NCBI GenBank assembly: GCA_028571685.1
Contig: CM053141.1
Span: forward strand, 136,118,833 to 136,182,832
DNA: 64,000 nt
Source of the DNA: Heterohyrax brucei
Lineage: Eukaryota; Chordata; Mammalia; Hyracoidea; Procaviidae
Direction of reading: 5' to 3'
Shown: piece by piece, positions 11,019 through 21,659 of the stretch
Layout of the letters: each line of letters opens with the position of its first letter
Numbering within the stretch: position 1 is the stretch's first letter
Program-made: the position numbers and the translations under genes
The notes under the pieces: model-generated
Told to the model about the DNA's origin: nothing
Database searches by the model: none
Seen by the model: only the letters and a program-made list of their open reading frames with translations

Positions 11019-11720
11019 ATTTTCTTGCATAGTATATGTGATTAATTGCCTACCCTGGATCCATTCACACTTTCTCCTTCCTAATAAACTTGATTTTATT
11101 CGGACAGCTAAGCTCCCTGGTACTGCACAAATTCCTCAGGGGTGGCTGAGCCCCACACAGCTCGAGGCATGGGTCTGATTAGTCTAGGCGTAAGTCCTTC
11201 TCTCGTCAGAAAGGGCTATGTGACCCAATTCTACTTTAATATAAGGTGAAGACAGATATGTGGGAGGTTTTTGAACCATGAGTAGCCAGTGTCTCTGTAC
11301 TACAGAATGTGAAGGGGAAAGCATGTGTAGCCGATGCTGTGGTGGCGGACCTGTGACTAAAGTGGAGTGAGCCTTAGTGTGAGGCTGAGAGTCCTCACTC
11401 CTGATTGTTCAGAAGGAAGATGAAAAGAACCCAGACCCATGTTGATATATTAAATCACAGGATCTGGCAATGATGAATTCAATGCATCTGAATTTTCTGA
11501 TACATGAGCCAATAAATCCACTGATTAAGCAACTTTGAGCTGAGTTTTCTGTTACCTGAAGCTGAAATTTTCCTAAGCATCTTTCTTCTTAAGTCTAAAT
11601 CCCTCACATAAGGGCTCAACTCATTTCTTGCTATCAGGTGTCTTTGATTAACTTGCTGGGCATTTACTGGGTCTTTTCTTCCCTTTTTCTCCCACCCTAG
11701 CTTTATGATCCCCAGAAAAT
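11019..11720. other. mostly unique; possible decayed LTR tail near 11500
   Basis: 'gagccaataaatccactgattaagcaactttgagctgagttttctgttacctg' (11506-11560) resembles the 3' end of an old LTR-type repeat with an AATAAA-like site, but the family cannot be fixed. No gene is seen. Confidence 0.35.
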
Positions 11721-11723
11721 TTT

Positions 11724-12957
11724 TTGTTAGGTGTTGTTAGATATCACTGAGTCAGTTCCAACTCATAGTGCCCCTGTGTACAACAGAACGAAACATTGTC
11801 CCATCCTGCGCCATGTCCACTGTTGTTTTTACACTTGAGCCCATTGTTGCAGTCACTGTGTCAGGCCATCTTGCTGAGGGTCTGCCTCTTTTTTTTGCTT
11901 ACGCTTACTTTACCAAGCATGATGTCCTTTTCTAGGGACTGATCTTTCCTGATGACTCATCCAAAGTATGTAAAACATAGTCTTACCATGTTTGTTTACA
12001 AGGAACACTCTGGTTGCACTTCTTCCAGGACAGATCTGTTCATTCTTCGAACAGTTCACAGTATAGTCAATATTGTTCTCCATCACCACAGACGAAAGGC
12101 ATCAGTTCTTCTGTCTTCCCTGTTCACTGCTCAGCCTTCAGGTCCGTAACATGTAATTGAAAATAACATGTCTTGGGTCAGGTGCACCGTAGTCTTCAAG
12201 GTGACATCTTTACTTTTCAACACTTTAAGGTGGTCTTTTGCACCAGATTTGCCTAGTTCAATGTGTCTTTTGATGACTGCTGCTTCAATGGATGTTGGTT
12301 GTGGAAGCAACTAAATTGAAATCCTTGACAACCTCAGTCTTTTCTCTGTTTATCATCGTGTTGCTTAGTGGTTCAGTTGTGAGGATTTTGTTTTCTTGAT
12401 ACTGAGGTGTAACCCATACTGAAGGCTGCAGTCTTTGGTATTCATCAGCAAGTATTTCAAGTCCTCTTCACTTTCAGCTGGCAAATTTGTGTTATCTGTG
12501 TCATGCAGGTTTTTAATGAGACTTTCTCCAATCTGATGCCCTGTTCTTCTTCATACAGGCCAGGTTCACAGTGTACAGATTGAATAGGTATGGCAAAAGG
12601 ATATAGTCCTGATGCACGTCTTTCTTCACTTTAAACCATGTAGTGTCCTCTTTTTCTGTTTGAACAACTGCCTCCTGATTCATGTGTATAGCCACTATTT
12701 GCGTTGGTGAAAAAAGTATTTGCAAGGAAGTTATTGGTCTTGCAAAATTCTATCATGTGATCTCTGGCAATATTTTCCAACTACCGGTCCTTCTATCTTT
12801 TCACCTTTCACATTCCATTTACCACTAGTTATCAGCACACCCCGACTGCGTGTTGGATCAATTTCAGACTGCAGAAACTGGTAAAAATCTTCAATTTCTG
12901 CATGTTTGGTCTTGGCAGTTAGTGTATAAATTTGAATAACAATCATATTAACTGGTT
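11724..12957 (-). mobile_element. RTE-type LINE, antisense, internally deleted
   Basis: The element's 3' end is at the left ('gttaggtgttgttagatatcactgagtcagttccaactcatagtg'). Moving right come the RNase-like C-terminal part and reverse-transcriptase region (12420-12690). At about 12690 the text jumps to the apurinic endonuclease region ('ttgcaaaattctatcatgtgatctctggc', 'catttaccactagttatcagc'), which corresponds to 41800-41950 in the near-complete copy. Roughly 0.9-1 kb between endonuclease and reverse transcriptase is missing. Frames carry many stops. The right edge abuts the MaLR-type LTR. Confidence 0.85.
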
Positions 12958-13496
12958 GCTTTAGTCAGCTAGGGCTGCTCTAACAGAAATCCCACAGAGT
13001 GGATGGCTTTAACAAAGGAAGGTTTATTCTTACACAGTCTGGTAGGCTGCAAGTCCATATTTAGGGTGTCCGCTCCAGGGGAAGGCTTTCCCCTTGTTGG
13101 CTCTGGAGGAGAGTCCGGTATTACATCAGTCTTTGTCCAGGGAGCATCTTGGTGCAGGAACCTCAGGTCTGAAGGACACGCTTTTCTCCTGGTGCTGCTT
13201 GCTTGATGGTGTGAGGTTCCCAATTCTCAGCCTGCTTCCCTTTCCTTTTTTATCTCTTCCCTTTCCCTCTTATCTCTGTGAAAGGATTAAGGGTGGGGCA
13301 AGCCACACTCAAGGGAAACTCCCTTTACAGTGGAGCAGGGAAGTGATCCTACAAAGGGATTTGCAGACCCACCCTAATCCTTTAACACACAGCATAGGAA
13401 AACCACAAAATGAAGGACAGTCACAAGATACTGAGAATCATAGCCCAGCCACACTGCTACACATATTTTTGGGGGGACACAATTCATTCCACAACA
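12957..13496 (-). mobile_element. MaLR-type LTR fossil
   Basis: About 540 bp. The plus-strand left edge 'tgctttagtcagctagggctgctctaacagaaat' and the right edge 'ggggggacacaattcattccacaaca' are the reversed ends of a MaLR LTR that starts TGTTGTGG and ends with an AATAAA-bearing segment. It shares phrases with the fossils at 22678-23012 and 23440-23750, so all three belong to one family. No internal region; solo and old. Confidence 0.7.
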
Positions 13497-13534
13497 GGTA
13501 GGAATGAAAAATATTTTTCTAGTGTTATGTCCCA

Positions 13535-13725
13535 GGGCACTTTCATCCATTCTTCAGTTAAGTTTTACCACAAGCCTGCAAGGCAGGTATCTTTATCTCC
13601 GCTTTTCACCTGGGGCATGGAAGCATAGACGAATAATTTTCCCAAGGCTTCTCAAGAACATGTCAGAGCTGGATTCATATGGAGGGCTGTATGACTCCAA
13701 AGCTTTATATGTGCTACAACTTAAA
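13535..13725 (+). repeat. MIR SINE relic
   Basis: 'cacaagcctgcaaggcaggtatctttatctcc' and 'gcttctcaagaacatgtcagagctggattcatatggagggctgtatgactccaaagc' track the MIR body and 3' core. It is ancient. Confidence 0.8.
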
Positions 13726-14690
13726 CACATTTAGCCTTTTATTTATCCTCTGGGAAAGTATTTGATACTTTCGCAATTGACTCTTGGGCAGACTGTTAGC
13801 TGTGTAAGTGGCCAGCATCATCTAGGCAGTCTTCTGACTCTGGACTCTTGGTGGTTTCCATCTCTGGGTGACTGCTGTGCCTCCCAGACCTCTGAAGCTG
13901 GTGAGATACCTGGTTGCTCCTCTCCCAGGTGCTTGCGGTAAACACAAGCTCACTAAATCAGTGGATGATACCATGGCTCCACTCCTGTCACATAATTCCC
14001 GGACTTGACTCTCCTGGCATACTTTGGTGGTCATGTGGTCACCACATGTGAAATTTTAGCTCTGACTACAGCCACCAACCTGGTCTTGTGGATCATTGCA
14101 ATTTACTGAATTGCTCACAAATACCCATTACCCTGCTACTGTGCTGCGTGTTTTCTGATTTGTCCCCAGAAATCTGTCCAGGCCTTTAGTAAAGCCTGCC
14201 ATAGTGCCCAGGAACATACTTTGCTAGCACTCTCCGACATATCAAGTTTAGAGTATGTTGAATGACCCTGAGTAGGCTGAGGCTTCTCCCGTTTCAGAAT
14301 TATCAGCTTTGGCTCTCCCATCATGCAATCAGCGCAATATAACACTGTTGAGAGGGAGGGATTGGGAAGAAGGGGCAGTAAGATGGAAGGAAAGAAGGAA
14401 GGGAAGGAAGACAGAGACTGGTTTGAATTGATAAAAATGCGGGTATGGTTTTACCAATTCTCTCTATAAATAGATTTTTATGGATTCACAATATCAATGC
14501 TTCTGAAAACCGTATTTAGTGGACAATAGCTTAACAAGACCAAGAACCATTCTAAAGACACTATCAGAATTCTTCTTTGGAGATACCACTAACAGTTGGC
14601 TGCTCTTATTAAAATAACTGGATCCTGATGGTCTGTTTCTTTCTTCCCACTCCACCACCCCTCGTAGTTTGAGGGAAAGAGAAGAGCACA
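13726..14690. other. gene-free stretch with a GGAA-rich tract
   Basis: Two minus-strand frames of about 70 codons show no known domain. Positions about 14350-14415 are purine-rich with repeated GGAA/GAAGG units ('ggaaggaaagaaggaagggaaggaag'). The rest may contain an old unclassified repeat. Confidence 0.45.
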
Positions 14691-14694
14691 GGTT

Positions 14695-14885
14695 CCTACA
14701 TTTCTTGATTACTTATGATGTGCCAGAATTTTTCACCTTATATCTTCATTTGTTCCACATAAAAAGTCTTCAGTAGGGTAGGTGAGAATTCTTCTTCTTT
14801 GTTTCTATAATTAGGGTAACTGGATAACAATATACTCTACCGTCACTAGTGAGTGACTGAGTGCAGACTTGAACTTTGCCTTGTA
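14695..14885 (+). repeat. MIR SINE relic
   Basis: 'ttacttatgatgtgccagaatttttcaccttatatc' through 'gtgagtgactgagtgcagacttgaac' follows MIR order with heavy decay. Confidence 0.65.
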
Positions 14886-14889
14886 TTGG

Positions 14890-15050
14890 GCCATCTACGT
14901 GCATAATCTTACTTAATCTACAGAACACATTCAGGAAGTCGATACTATTATTATCCGCGGTTTACAAGTACAAGAACCTAGGCCAGGGGAGGTCAGAAAG
15001 TAGCTTGCTAAGATCGTACAAGTATATGGGCTAACCATATAATTATAACC
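14890..15050 (+). repeat. second MIR SINE relic in tandem
   Basis: 'cataatcttacttaatctacagaacacattcagg', 'actattattatccgcggtttacaagtacaagaacctaggcc' and 'gcttgctaagatcgtacaag' match the MIR core more closely than the preceding copy does. Confidence 0.8.
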
Positions 15051-15144
15051 TACACGTGGTATCAAGTCTTATTGGTTTGTAAGGGTTTTAGAGATAATCT
15101 TTAGGGATTTCCAGGGTTAAGCGGTGGGCTTTTTGTATGGGGCT

Positions 15145-15357
15145 CTAATCATGCAAGCTCACTGCCAGCAAGCTGATTTCAACTCATGGTAACCCCACGT
15201 GTTACAGCGTAGAATTGCTCCATCAGGTTTTCTTAGCAGTCATCTTAATGGAAGCAAATCACCAGGTTTTCTTCCACAATGCCACTGAATGGGTTTGAAC
15301 TATCAACCTTTAGGTTAGCAGACGAGAACAAACTGTCTTTGCAACCCAGGAACCTTG
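15145..15357 (-). mobile_element. AfroSINE, long variant, antisense
   Basis: Tail 'actgccagcaagctgatttcaactcatggtaacc', extra block 'tcttagcagtcatcttaatggaagcaaatcaccaggttttcttcc', and head 'caacctttaggttagcagacgagaac'. It is the reverse of the long class seen at 10810-11018. Confidence 0.82.
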
Positions 15358-15484
15358 CATGAATGAGGTTCTAGGACTTGAAATAGCAGATGGAAAGGAG
15401 AGCTAGAGAATCAGTTTATTATAATTACTGTTGTTCCATTTGTTACCCATATCAATACGTATGGCAGTATACAAAAACAAGTAA

Positions 15485-15626
15485 AAAAATCCAAGTCCAT
15501 TTCTGTAGAGTTGATTCTGACTCAGAGCAACCCTAAAGGACAGAGTAGAAATTCCTCATATGGTTTCCAAGGAGCAGTTGGTGGATTTGAAGTGCTGACC
15601 TTTTAGTTAGTGGCTGAGCTAGTGTA
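15485..15626 (-). mobile_element. AfroSINE, antisense, head truncated
   Basis: 'gtagagttgattctgactcagagcaaccctaaaggacagagtagaaattcc', 'ggtttccaaggagcagttggtggatttgaagtgctgacc'. The tRNA-like head is incomplete at the right. Confidence 0.88.
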
Positions 15627-16052
15627 GAAATGATGCAAACTGTATAAAATATTTCTTTCTTGCAACAAACGAGGGTGGAAGATCCATGTCCTAGCACAGT
15701 CTGTTAGGAAAGAGGCTCGTATATGAGGAGCACATCACATGGTTCAACAAATACTAAGGGGCAGAAGATGGAGTGACAAAAATGACAAGGACAAGATATA
15801 TATGATGACAGAGAACTTAGTATTAGAGACATAAATAAATGGCTCTCAGAAATTAAAGACTTAGGAAATAAATATGAGGGTAGGAAACATGACAAAGAAT
15901 CAGTGAGAACTACATTGTTGGATGTTCTTGAATGTTTGAGAAGGATGTCAGTAAAAATGGGAATTACTTTTTCACCTGTGCTTTTTCAGTTGAGTTAGTG
16001 GTCCAAAACACGTCTGAGTTTTTGGTTATAGATTTATAAATATTATGTACCA

Positions 16053-16215
16053 TCAAAAAACCAAAACCACTGCTGTCAAGTTGATTCCAACTCATAGCAA
16101 CCCAGGGCAGACTAGAACTGCTCCATAGAATTTCCAAGGAGCACTTGGTGGATTCCTACTCCCAACCTTTTGGTTAGCAGAGGTAGCACTTAACCACTAT
16201 GCTACAAGTGTTTCT
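16053..16215 (-). mobile_element. AfroSINE, antisense
   Basis: Starts 'aaaaaaccaaaaccactgctgtcaagttgattccaactcatagc' and ends 'cttaaccactatgctacaagtgtttc'. It is a complete-length standard copy. Confidence 0.93.
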
Positions 16216-18064
16216 ATCTAATGCTATGCACAGATTATATAAAAATTAGTGAATACTTTTTATCACTCTGCTTGAAGTTTTCTATCTTCTAAGACCTAAC
16301 CAAATCCTGGAAAGAAAAAGCAGGACTCAGGTATAGAAGTGAAAGGGATCAAGGGAAGCTCCGAAACAGGTGGAGGAACCCAACCAATTTAGCTAATGAA
16401 AAGCACCAACAAGACATCTAATGATATGGAAATTAGATTCACAACAGTAAATTAAGTCTAAAATTTAAAGACAGTCCTTATACTCTCTTGTAAAAGATAC
16501 TTTTTTTGACTTTCTAAGAGACTGCTTCCTGTTGATAAGTTCCAATGTCATCATTACGGAATGGTTAAGCAGTACTTTTGGGTCATCCGTACCTGAGCCA
16601 GTGGTTCACATCTAACAAAATTAGCGTGTGTTTCTGCTGCTGCAATTCCAGTGCCCTGGGAGTCTGGAAAAGACTCCAGAGAGGGAAAAGGAAAGAATTC
16701 CTTGTCAAATGCTTGCAACCAACCAAATTTAAGATTTTATGAAGAAAATTCTGGATTGCATCCATGCGGCCATAAAAACACTTTATCAGAATGATTCATA
16801 TTTCACTAATTGACTTATTTCAAAAGAGTGGCATGAAGGATTTACACATGTGTCTGCTTTTGAGGATAAGAGGGAAAATGTGCTTTTCCTTAGAACAGTT
16901 TGTGATTTAAGCAATGCAGAGACTAGAATACCAATTACAAGCCCGATTTCATTCAAGTAGCATCATTTACCCGAAAATTTTGTTCTGTTCATCTTTACAC
17001 CAGTTCGAATTTTGACCAGCAACTTATCTGAGACGAGAATTGTTAGTGTCTTGAAAGGTTCCTAGTGTTTTGGGAATGGCACCAGAATTGTTTCCCTTGT
17101 AACAGATTTAGGAAGTGAAAAATGGACATTTTTTTTTCTTCTCTTCTCATTTTCAGACATAATCTTGGCAGGATGTACAAGAAGGATAAACAAAATGTCA
17201 GGAACACTTACAAAAGAATATTAAAACAGAAAGGGAGGGGTGGCAGAGAATAGAATGAATGGATGCTGTCATACTGGATGGCAGCCCTACGGTGGTCATG
17301 CAACAGTACTGCCTTCTTTTCCCTGTGATTACTTTTATGCGGAACCCATTTCAAACAGCCCTGACAGGGCAGAAATGGAAACTAAACTCCTTTTCTTCTC
17401 TATCACATGAGGTAGGCCATAAAGTCCTTCTAGGTACCAAGGGTCGTCTATTTCCAGAGAGGTAAGATTATAAGTGGGGGAATAAATGAGCTTCCCAAAT
17501 TACCTCGGTTCTGAGAGTTCATCAAAATCTAAGAAAGTCTGCGAGGATGTTCCAAATCTGCCTATTCTAAGTACCCACAGATGTTTTCTACTGGCACAGA
17601 TAATAAGGATCCACCATCAAATATTATCGTTTTGTAATTAATACTATTCAAACTCTCCCTCTTTTCTGCTGAAAGTTGGCCCTACTGGGAACTGTGGATA
17701 AGCTGACATCCTGGAACACACAACACCCTGATCTTCACCCTCATGTGACATCATATCCAGGATAAAAGTATGTTAGTGACCCAAGATGTGGTAATTGTAG
17801 CTTTCATAAAATAGCCCATATGCTAGAACTTGCTCATATACTTGTAGCTAAATTTATATATAAAAAGTGATAAATGATTTCTTTTAAATAAATGAAGAAT
17901 ATGGATTCTCTAACATTGTCTTGAATGATTTTGTGTGTGAAGTCCCATGCCTTTATCACATGTGCATTGTTACAGTAGCACAGTGCCTAATTATTAAATT
18001 AGGTACTAATTATAAGACAGTACCTAATTATTAATTGTAGATTTAATTTCCTTCTGTTTTAAAC
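16216..18064. other. unique sequence, no gene seen
   Basis: About 1.85 kb without a recognisable repeat. At 17981-17997 and 18018-18034 a 17-bp AT-rich unit ('cagtRcctaattattaa') is directly repeated, and the first copy forms a small CCTAATT/AATTAGG hairpin. Confidence 0.5.
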
Positions 18065-18065
18065 T

Positions 18066-18234
18066 TGGAGCCCTGGTTGCTCAGTGGTTAAGAGCTCACT
18101 GCTAACCAAAAGGTCAGCAGTTTGGATCTACCAGCCTTTCCTTGGAAATCCTACAGGGAAGTTTTACTCTGTCCTGTAAGGTTGCTAAGAGTTTGAATCA
18201 GCTTATGGTAATGGATTTGGTTTTCTTTTAAATT
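18066..18234 (+). mobile_element. AfroSINE
   Basis: 'ggagccctggttgctcagtggttaagagctcactgctaaccaaaaggtcagcag' and 'gttttactctgtcctgtaaggttgctaagagtttgaatc', with a GTTT-rich tail at the right. Confidence 0.93.
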
Positions 18235-18334
18235 ATAGCACACATCTATAAAATTTGAGGAATCTGATTCAGAGGCATCTGGGTAGTCTTTGTATTATCC
18301 TTCCAACTTTTCTTGTGTTTCTGAAATTATGTCA

Positions 18335-19265
18335 AGGTTTTTTTCAAAAAATTATACGACAACTGGATAGTAGACAAGAATTATTTTAGGTGAAGGGCAA
18401 GACAACACACATATACAGGGAAGTCAGCACAACTGAACTAAATCAAAAGCTAAGAAGTTTTCTAAACACAACCAAACACTTCAAGGAACATAGTAGCAGT
18501 GGACAGTGGTGGAGTGGTGGGGGGAAGGTGTCTGGGATCACTGTTGTCGGGGACATCTAGCCCAGTTGGCATAAAGAAGCTTATTAAGAAAATATTCTGT
18601 TTCCCACTTCAACGAGTGGCATCTGGAGTCTTAAAAGCTATCAAGTGGCCATCTAAGATACATCTATTGGTCCCAACCCACCTGGAGCAAATGAAAATGA
18701 AGAACACCAAAGACAAGGGAAACACAAGCCCAAGAGACAGAAAGGGCCATGTAAACTGCAGACTCAGTCAGCCTGACATCAGAAGACCACCCTTACAGGA
18801 AACACAACAGGGAGTCCCTGTTGGAGCAGATGAAAAGTGGGATATAAAACTCAACTTCTAGTAAAATGAACTTACTGGACTTACTCATCTGAATGAGGCT
18901 GGAGGGACTCCTGAAGATAGGGTCCCCAGACACTCTGTTGATCCAGAATGAAAATCGTTCCTAAAGGCAACTCTTCAGGCAAAGATTAGACCAGATTATA
19001 AGACATACTATGATACTGGGAAAGACTGTGCTTCTTGGCTTAAGTAAATACATACTGCTAACTGGGCAACTGCTGTCTGGAGATGAAACGGGAAGGCAGA
19101 AAGGGACAGGAGCTGGTTGAATGGACTCAGAAAATAAAGGGCAGAGAGAAGTGAGCTGTCTTATTGCAGGGAGAGCAACTAGAGTCACAAAAAAATGTGT
19201 ATGTTAGTTTTTGTCTGAGAAACTGACATACTGTAAACTTCCACTTAAAACACAATAAAAAGAAA
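18335..19265 (+). mobile_element. L1-lineage LINE 3' region, plus strand
   Basis: Ordered phrases of an afrotherian L1-like 3' region: 'cagggaagtcagcacaactgaactaaatc', 'ggcatctggagtcttaaaagctatcaagtggcc', 'gaagaacaccaaagacaag', 'ctggagggactcctgaag', 'acttccacttaaaacacaataaaaagaaaag'. The end is the expected AATAAA plus A-rich tail. No intact ORF2 is present. A 120-codon open frame (18499-18861) lies inside this non-coding part and is not a gene. Confidence 0.7.
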
Positions 19266-20040
19266 AGATATAAATTATACTACATATGTGAACTAGCTTG
19301 ATATATTGCTTATAAGTTAGCGAAATATGCTGTTTTATCACCAAAAGCATTAACCAAAGTAAATCTATCCCTCTGTATACAGAAAACATTTAGATTAAAC
19401 GTTCTACCCTAGCACCTATACAAGCATAAAGTAACAGATAGGTTTGTTGTGTCACTAACAAGGTCATAGGCTGTTCAGCTGCTGGAACAAACTCGATTAA
19501 GACTGTGATAATCTTTTGAAAGATTGTAATTTATCTCCATTTGGAGGGCATTATCTTAGTTCTTGAGCTATCACAAGGAGCAAGGTCAACAAATATTCAG
19601 TGATGAATTTTTGAAAGCTGATCTTGTACAGATCAGATCTTGTTCTCTTAAACCCTTTTTACAGGGCTATCACAAAGCAGTGGAATAAAAATTGTCAAAT
19701 TTGTACACGGACTCATTTAATGGCTATTACCTGAGAAAGTGGTTCATGATTCATACAGCCACTACCTTTACTTAAGAATTTCTCATATGCTTTAGAACAA
19801 AGACAATACATTTCCATTGCTCGTGTGGGAGAGATAATCACAAAAGTCTCTTGCTTACTTGAAGTAAGAAGCTCTGAGACATGAAAATCCACCAAGACTG
19901 AATCTGTACTTTCAAGTCAGTCTGATACTTTGGCTAAGGCTCAACACTACTGATCATCTTTGTATCAGATGTGGACTTTAGGATCTGTAGACAACGTGGA
20001 ATATTTCAAGCAGGTTTTGAAATAATTCTAAGTTAAAGGG
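19266..20040. other. unique sequence, nothing recognised
   Basis: No repeat or exon signature recognised in about 0.8 kb. Confidence 0.5.
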
Positions 20041-20440
20041 GAGGGAAGGGACATGATTGCGTGTCTTCTATGTGCTAGAGCCTTTGCTTAGCAAATGTGA
20101 TTCTTGTTGAACTCTCACAGCTATCCTGCAAGACGGAATCCCTCTTGGCAGAGTGGTTAATAAGTGTTACAGCTGGTGACTGGAAGGCTGGCAACTTGAA
20201 TCTGCCAGGCACTTCTTGGAAACCGTGAAGCAGTTCTATTCTATTCTACAGGGTTGCTATAAGTCAGAATTGACTTGACAGCAATGGGTTTGAAGTTTGT
20301 TTTTCTGTTTTCTTTTGTTTTTTATCCTGCAAGATAAACATGTATTTACATTTTGTAGATAAATGCATTTAAGCATGGAAGATGTGCAGCTCTATCTAAG
20401 CACCATCAGTTTACAAAGTAGTCACTGGGAACTGAATCTG
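20041..20440 (+). repeat. MIR SINE relic split by an AfroSINE
   Basis: The left half has 'cttctatgtgctagagcctttgc' and 'aactctcacagctatcctgcaaga'. The right half resumes 'tatcctgcaagataaacatgtatttacattttgtagataaatg'. The 12-bp join sequence TATCCTGCAAGA is present on both sides of the SINE as its target-site duplication. Confidence 0.85.
20134..20322 (+). mobile_element. AfroSINE with perfect 12-bp target-site duplication
   Basis: 'cggaatccctcttggcagagtggttaataagtgttacagctggtgac' to 'gggttgctataagtcagaattgacttgacagcaatggg' plus a GTTT-rich tail. TATCCTGCAAGA flanks it at 20122-20133 and 20323-20334. Its insertion into a MIR core is a clean retroposition event. Confidence 0.95.
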
Positions 20441-20584
20441 GAATCTATTGCCTTCAACTCATAGCAACCCTGTGTGACAGAACAGAACTGCTGCATAGAG
20501 TTTCCAAGGAAAATGTGGTGGATTTAAACTGTTGACCTTTTGATTAGCAGCCAAACTCTTAACCCCTGTGCAACCAGGGCTCCA
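20437..20584 (-). mobile_element. AfroSINE, antisense
   Basis: 'ctattgccttcaactcatagcaaccctgtgtgacagaacagaac' to 'ctcttaacccctgtgcaaccagggctcc'. It is in inverted orientation to the copies at 20134 and 20752. Confidence 0.92.
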
Positions 20585-20751
20585 AATTGGGGAGTCACCA
20601 AAATTTATCTTTCCACTGCCATCCATGTGTGTATCTCTTGGCAAATGCTTCTGTCCAGCTTCTGTACGGTCATTTGCTCAAGTACTGTTGAAATTCCCTA
20701 CCCTCTACCCCCATGCCTGGACCCACTAGAGGTAGAGTATTGTTATAATGA

Positions 20752-20915
20752 GGAAACCTTGGTAGCATCGTGGTCAAGAGCTATGGCTGCTAACCAAAGG
20801 GTTGGCAATGAACATTTACCAGGCACTCCTTGAAAACTTTATGGAGCAGTTAAACTATGTCCTATAGGATCATTACAAGTTGGAATCAACTTAAGAGCAA
20901 TAGATTTGGGTTGTG
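20752..20915 (+). mobile_element. AfroSINE
   Basis: 'ggaaaccttggtagcatcgtggtcaagagctatggctgctaacc' to 'cctataggatcattacaagttggaatcaacttaagagc'. A TATAATGA-like motif lies on both sides (about 20744 and 20925) and may be the target-site duplication. A second short head fragment follows at about 20934-20950. Confidence 0.9.
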
Positions 20916-21169
20916 GGTTACTGCTATAATGAAGGAATCCTGGTGGTGCAGAAAAACACCAACCTCTGTTCTAAAATCATAGATGAACTCTGTTCCACTA
21001 CTGCCATAATCTGTCTCCTAGACCCAGGCCTCAGCCTTCCTGAAATGGTCAATGCATACATTTAGTGGATATCCCAGCTGTATTCCAGTGTGGGTCTAGA
21101 GGGATGTTTATAGTAAATACTGGTATGGTGGGCCAGGAGCAAACTTATTTTGTTCTCTACATAACACAG

Positions 21170-21341
21170 GGAAACCCTGGTGGTGTAGTAGTTAAATGCT
21201 ATATTTGCTAACCAATAGGTTGGTAATCTGAATCCACTTGGTCCTCCTTGGAAACTCTGTGGGGCAGTTCTACTCTGACCTATCGGGTTGCTGTGAGTCA
21301 GAATTGACTTTATGACACTGGTTTTTGTTTTCTTTTTTAAT
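21170..21341 (+). mobile_element. AfroSINE with 9-bp target-site duplication
   Basis: 'ggaaaccctggtggtgtagtagttaaatgctatatttgctaacc' to 'tcgggttgctgtgagtcagaattgac' and a T-rich tail. ATAACACAG occurs at 21161-21169 and 21342-21350. Confidence 0.95.
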
Positions 21342-21371
21342 ATAACACAGACTTAAAGTATTAAATATAAC

Positions 21372-21510
21372 CAAGCCAAATCCACTGCTTTTGAGCCGAA
21401 TCTGACTGACCCAATAGGTCAGAGTAGAACTGCCCCATAGTTTCCAAGGAGTGCCTAGCAGATTTGAACTGCCAACCTCTTGGTTAGCAGAATTACCACT
21501 AGGGTTTCCT
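21372..21510 (-). mobile_element. AfroSINE, antisense, inverted neighbour of the 21170 copy
   Basis: 'caagccaaatccactgcttttgagccgaatctgactgacccaataggtcagagtagaactgcc' to 'ggttagcagaattaccactagggtttcc'. Only about 30 bp separate it from the plus-strand copy. Confidence 0.92.
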
Positions 21511-21555
21511 ATTCCCTGAAAATCTTCCATTCCAAGTCACAAACCTGTCATCTAA

Positions 21556-21657
21556 AGCAGTGTCTCTCAAAGTTAATGGGCATACAAATTACGTGGGGTT
21601 TGTTAAAATGCAGACTCTGCTCAGTAATTCTGGGTTGGAATCTGACATTCTAGCAAA
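21556..21657. repeat. MER5-like hAT-Charlie relic
   Basis: 'gtgtctctcaaagttaatgggcatacaaattacgtgggg', 'ttaaaatgcagactctgctcagtaattctgggttggaatctgacattctagc' follow the MER5 layout (a non-autonomous hAT element). Confidence 0.6.
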
Positions 21658-21659
21658 AT

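Noticed and set aside
13094-13501. 135-codon open frame
   Set aside because: It falls inside the MaLR-type LTR in antisense orientation.
18499-18861. 120-codon open frame
   Set aside because: It lies in the 3' untranslated region of an L1-lineage element.
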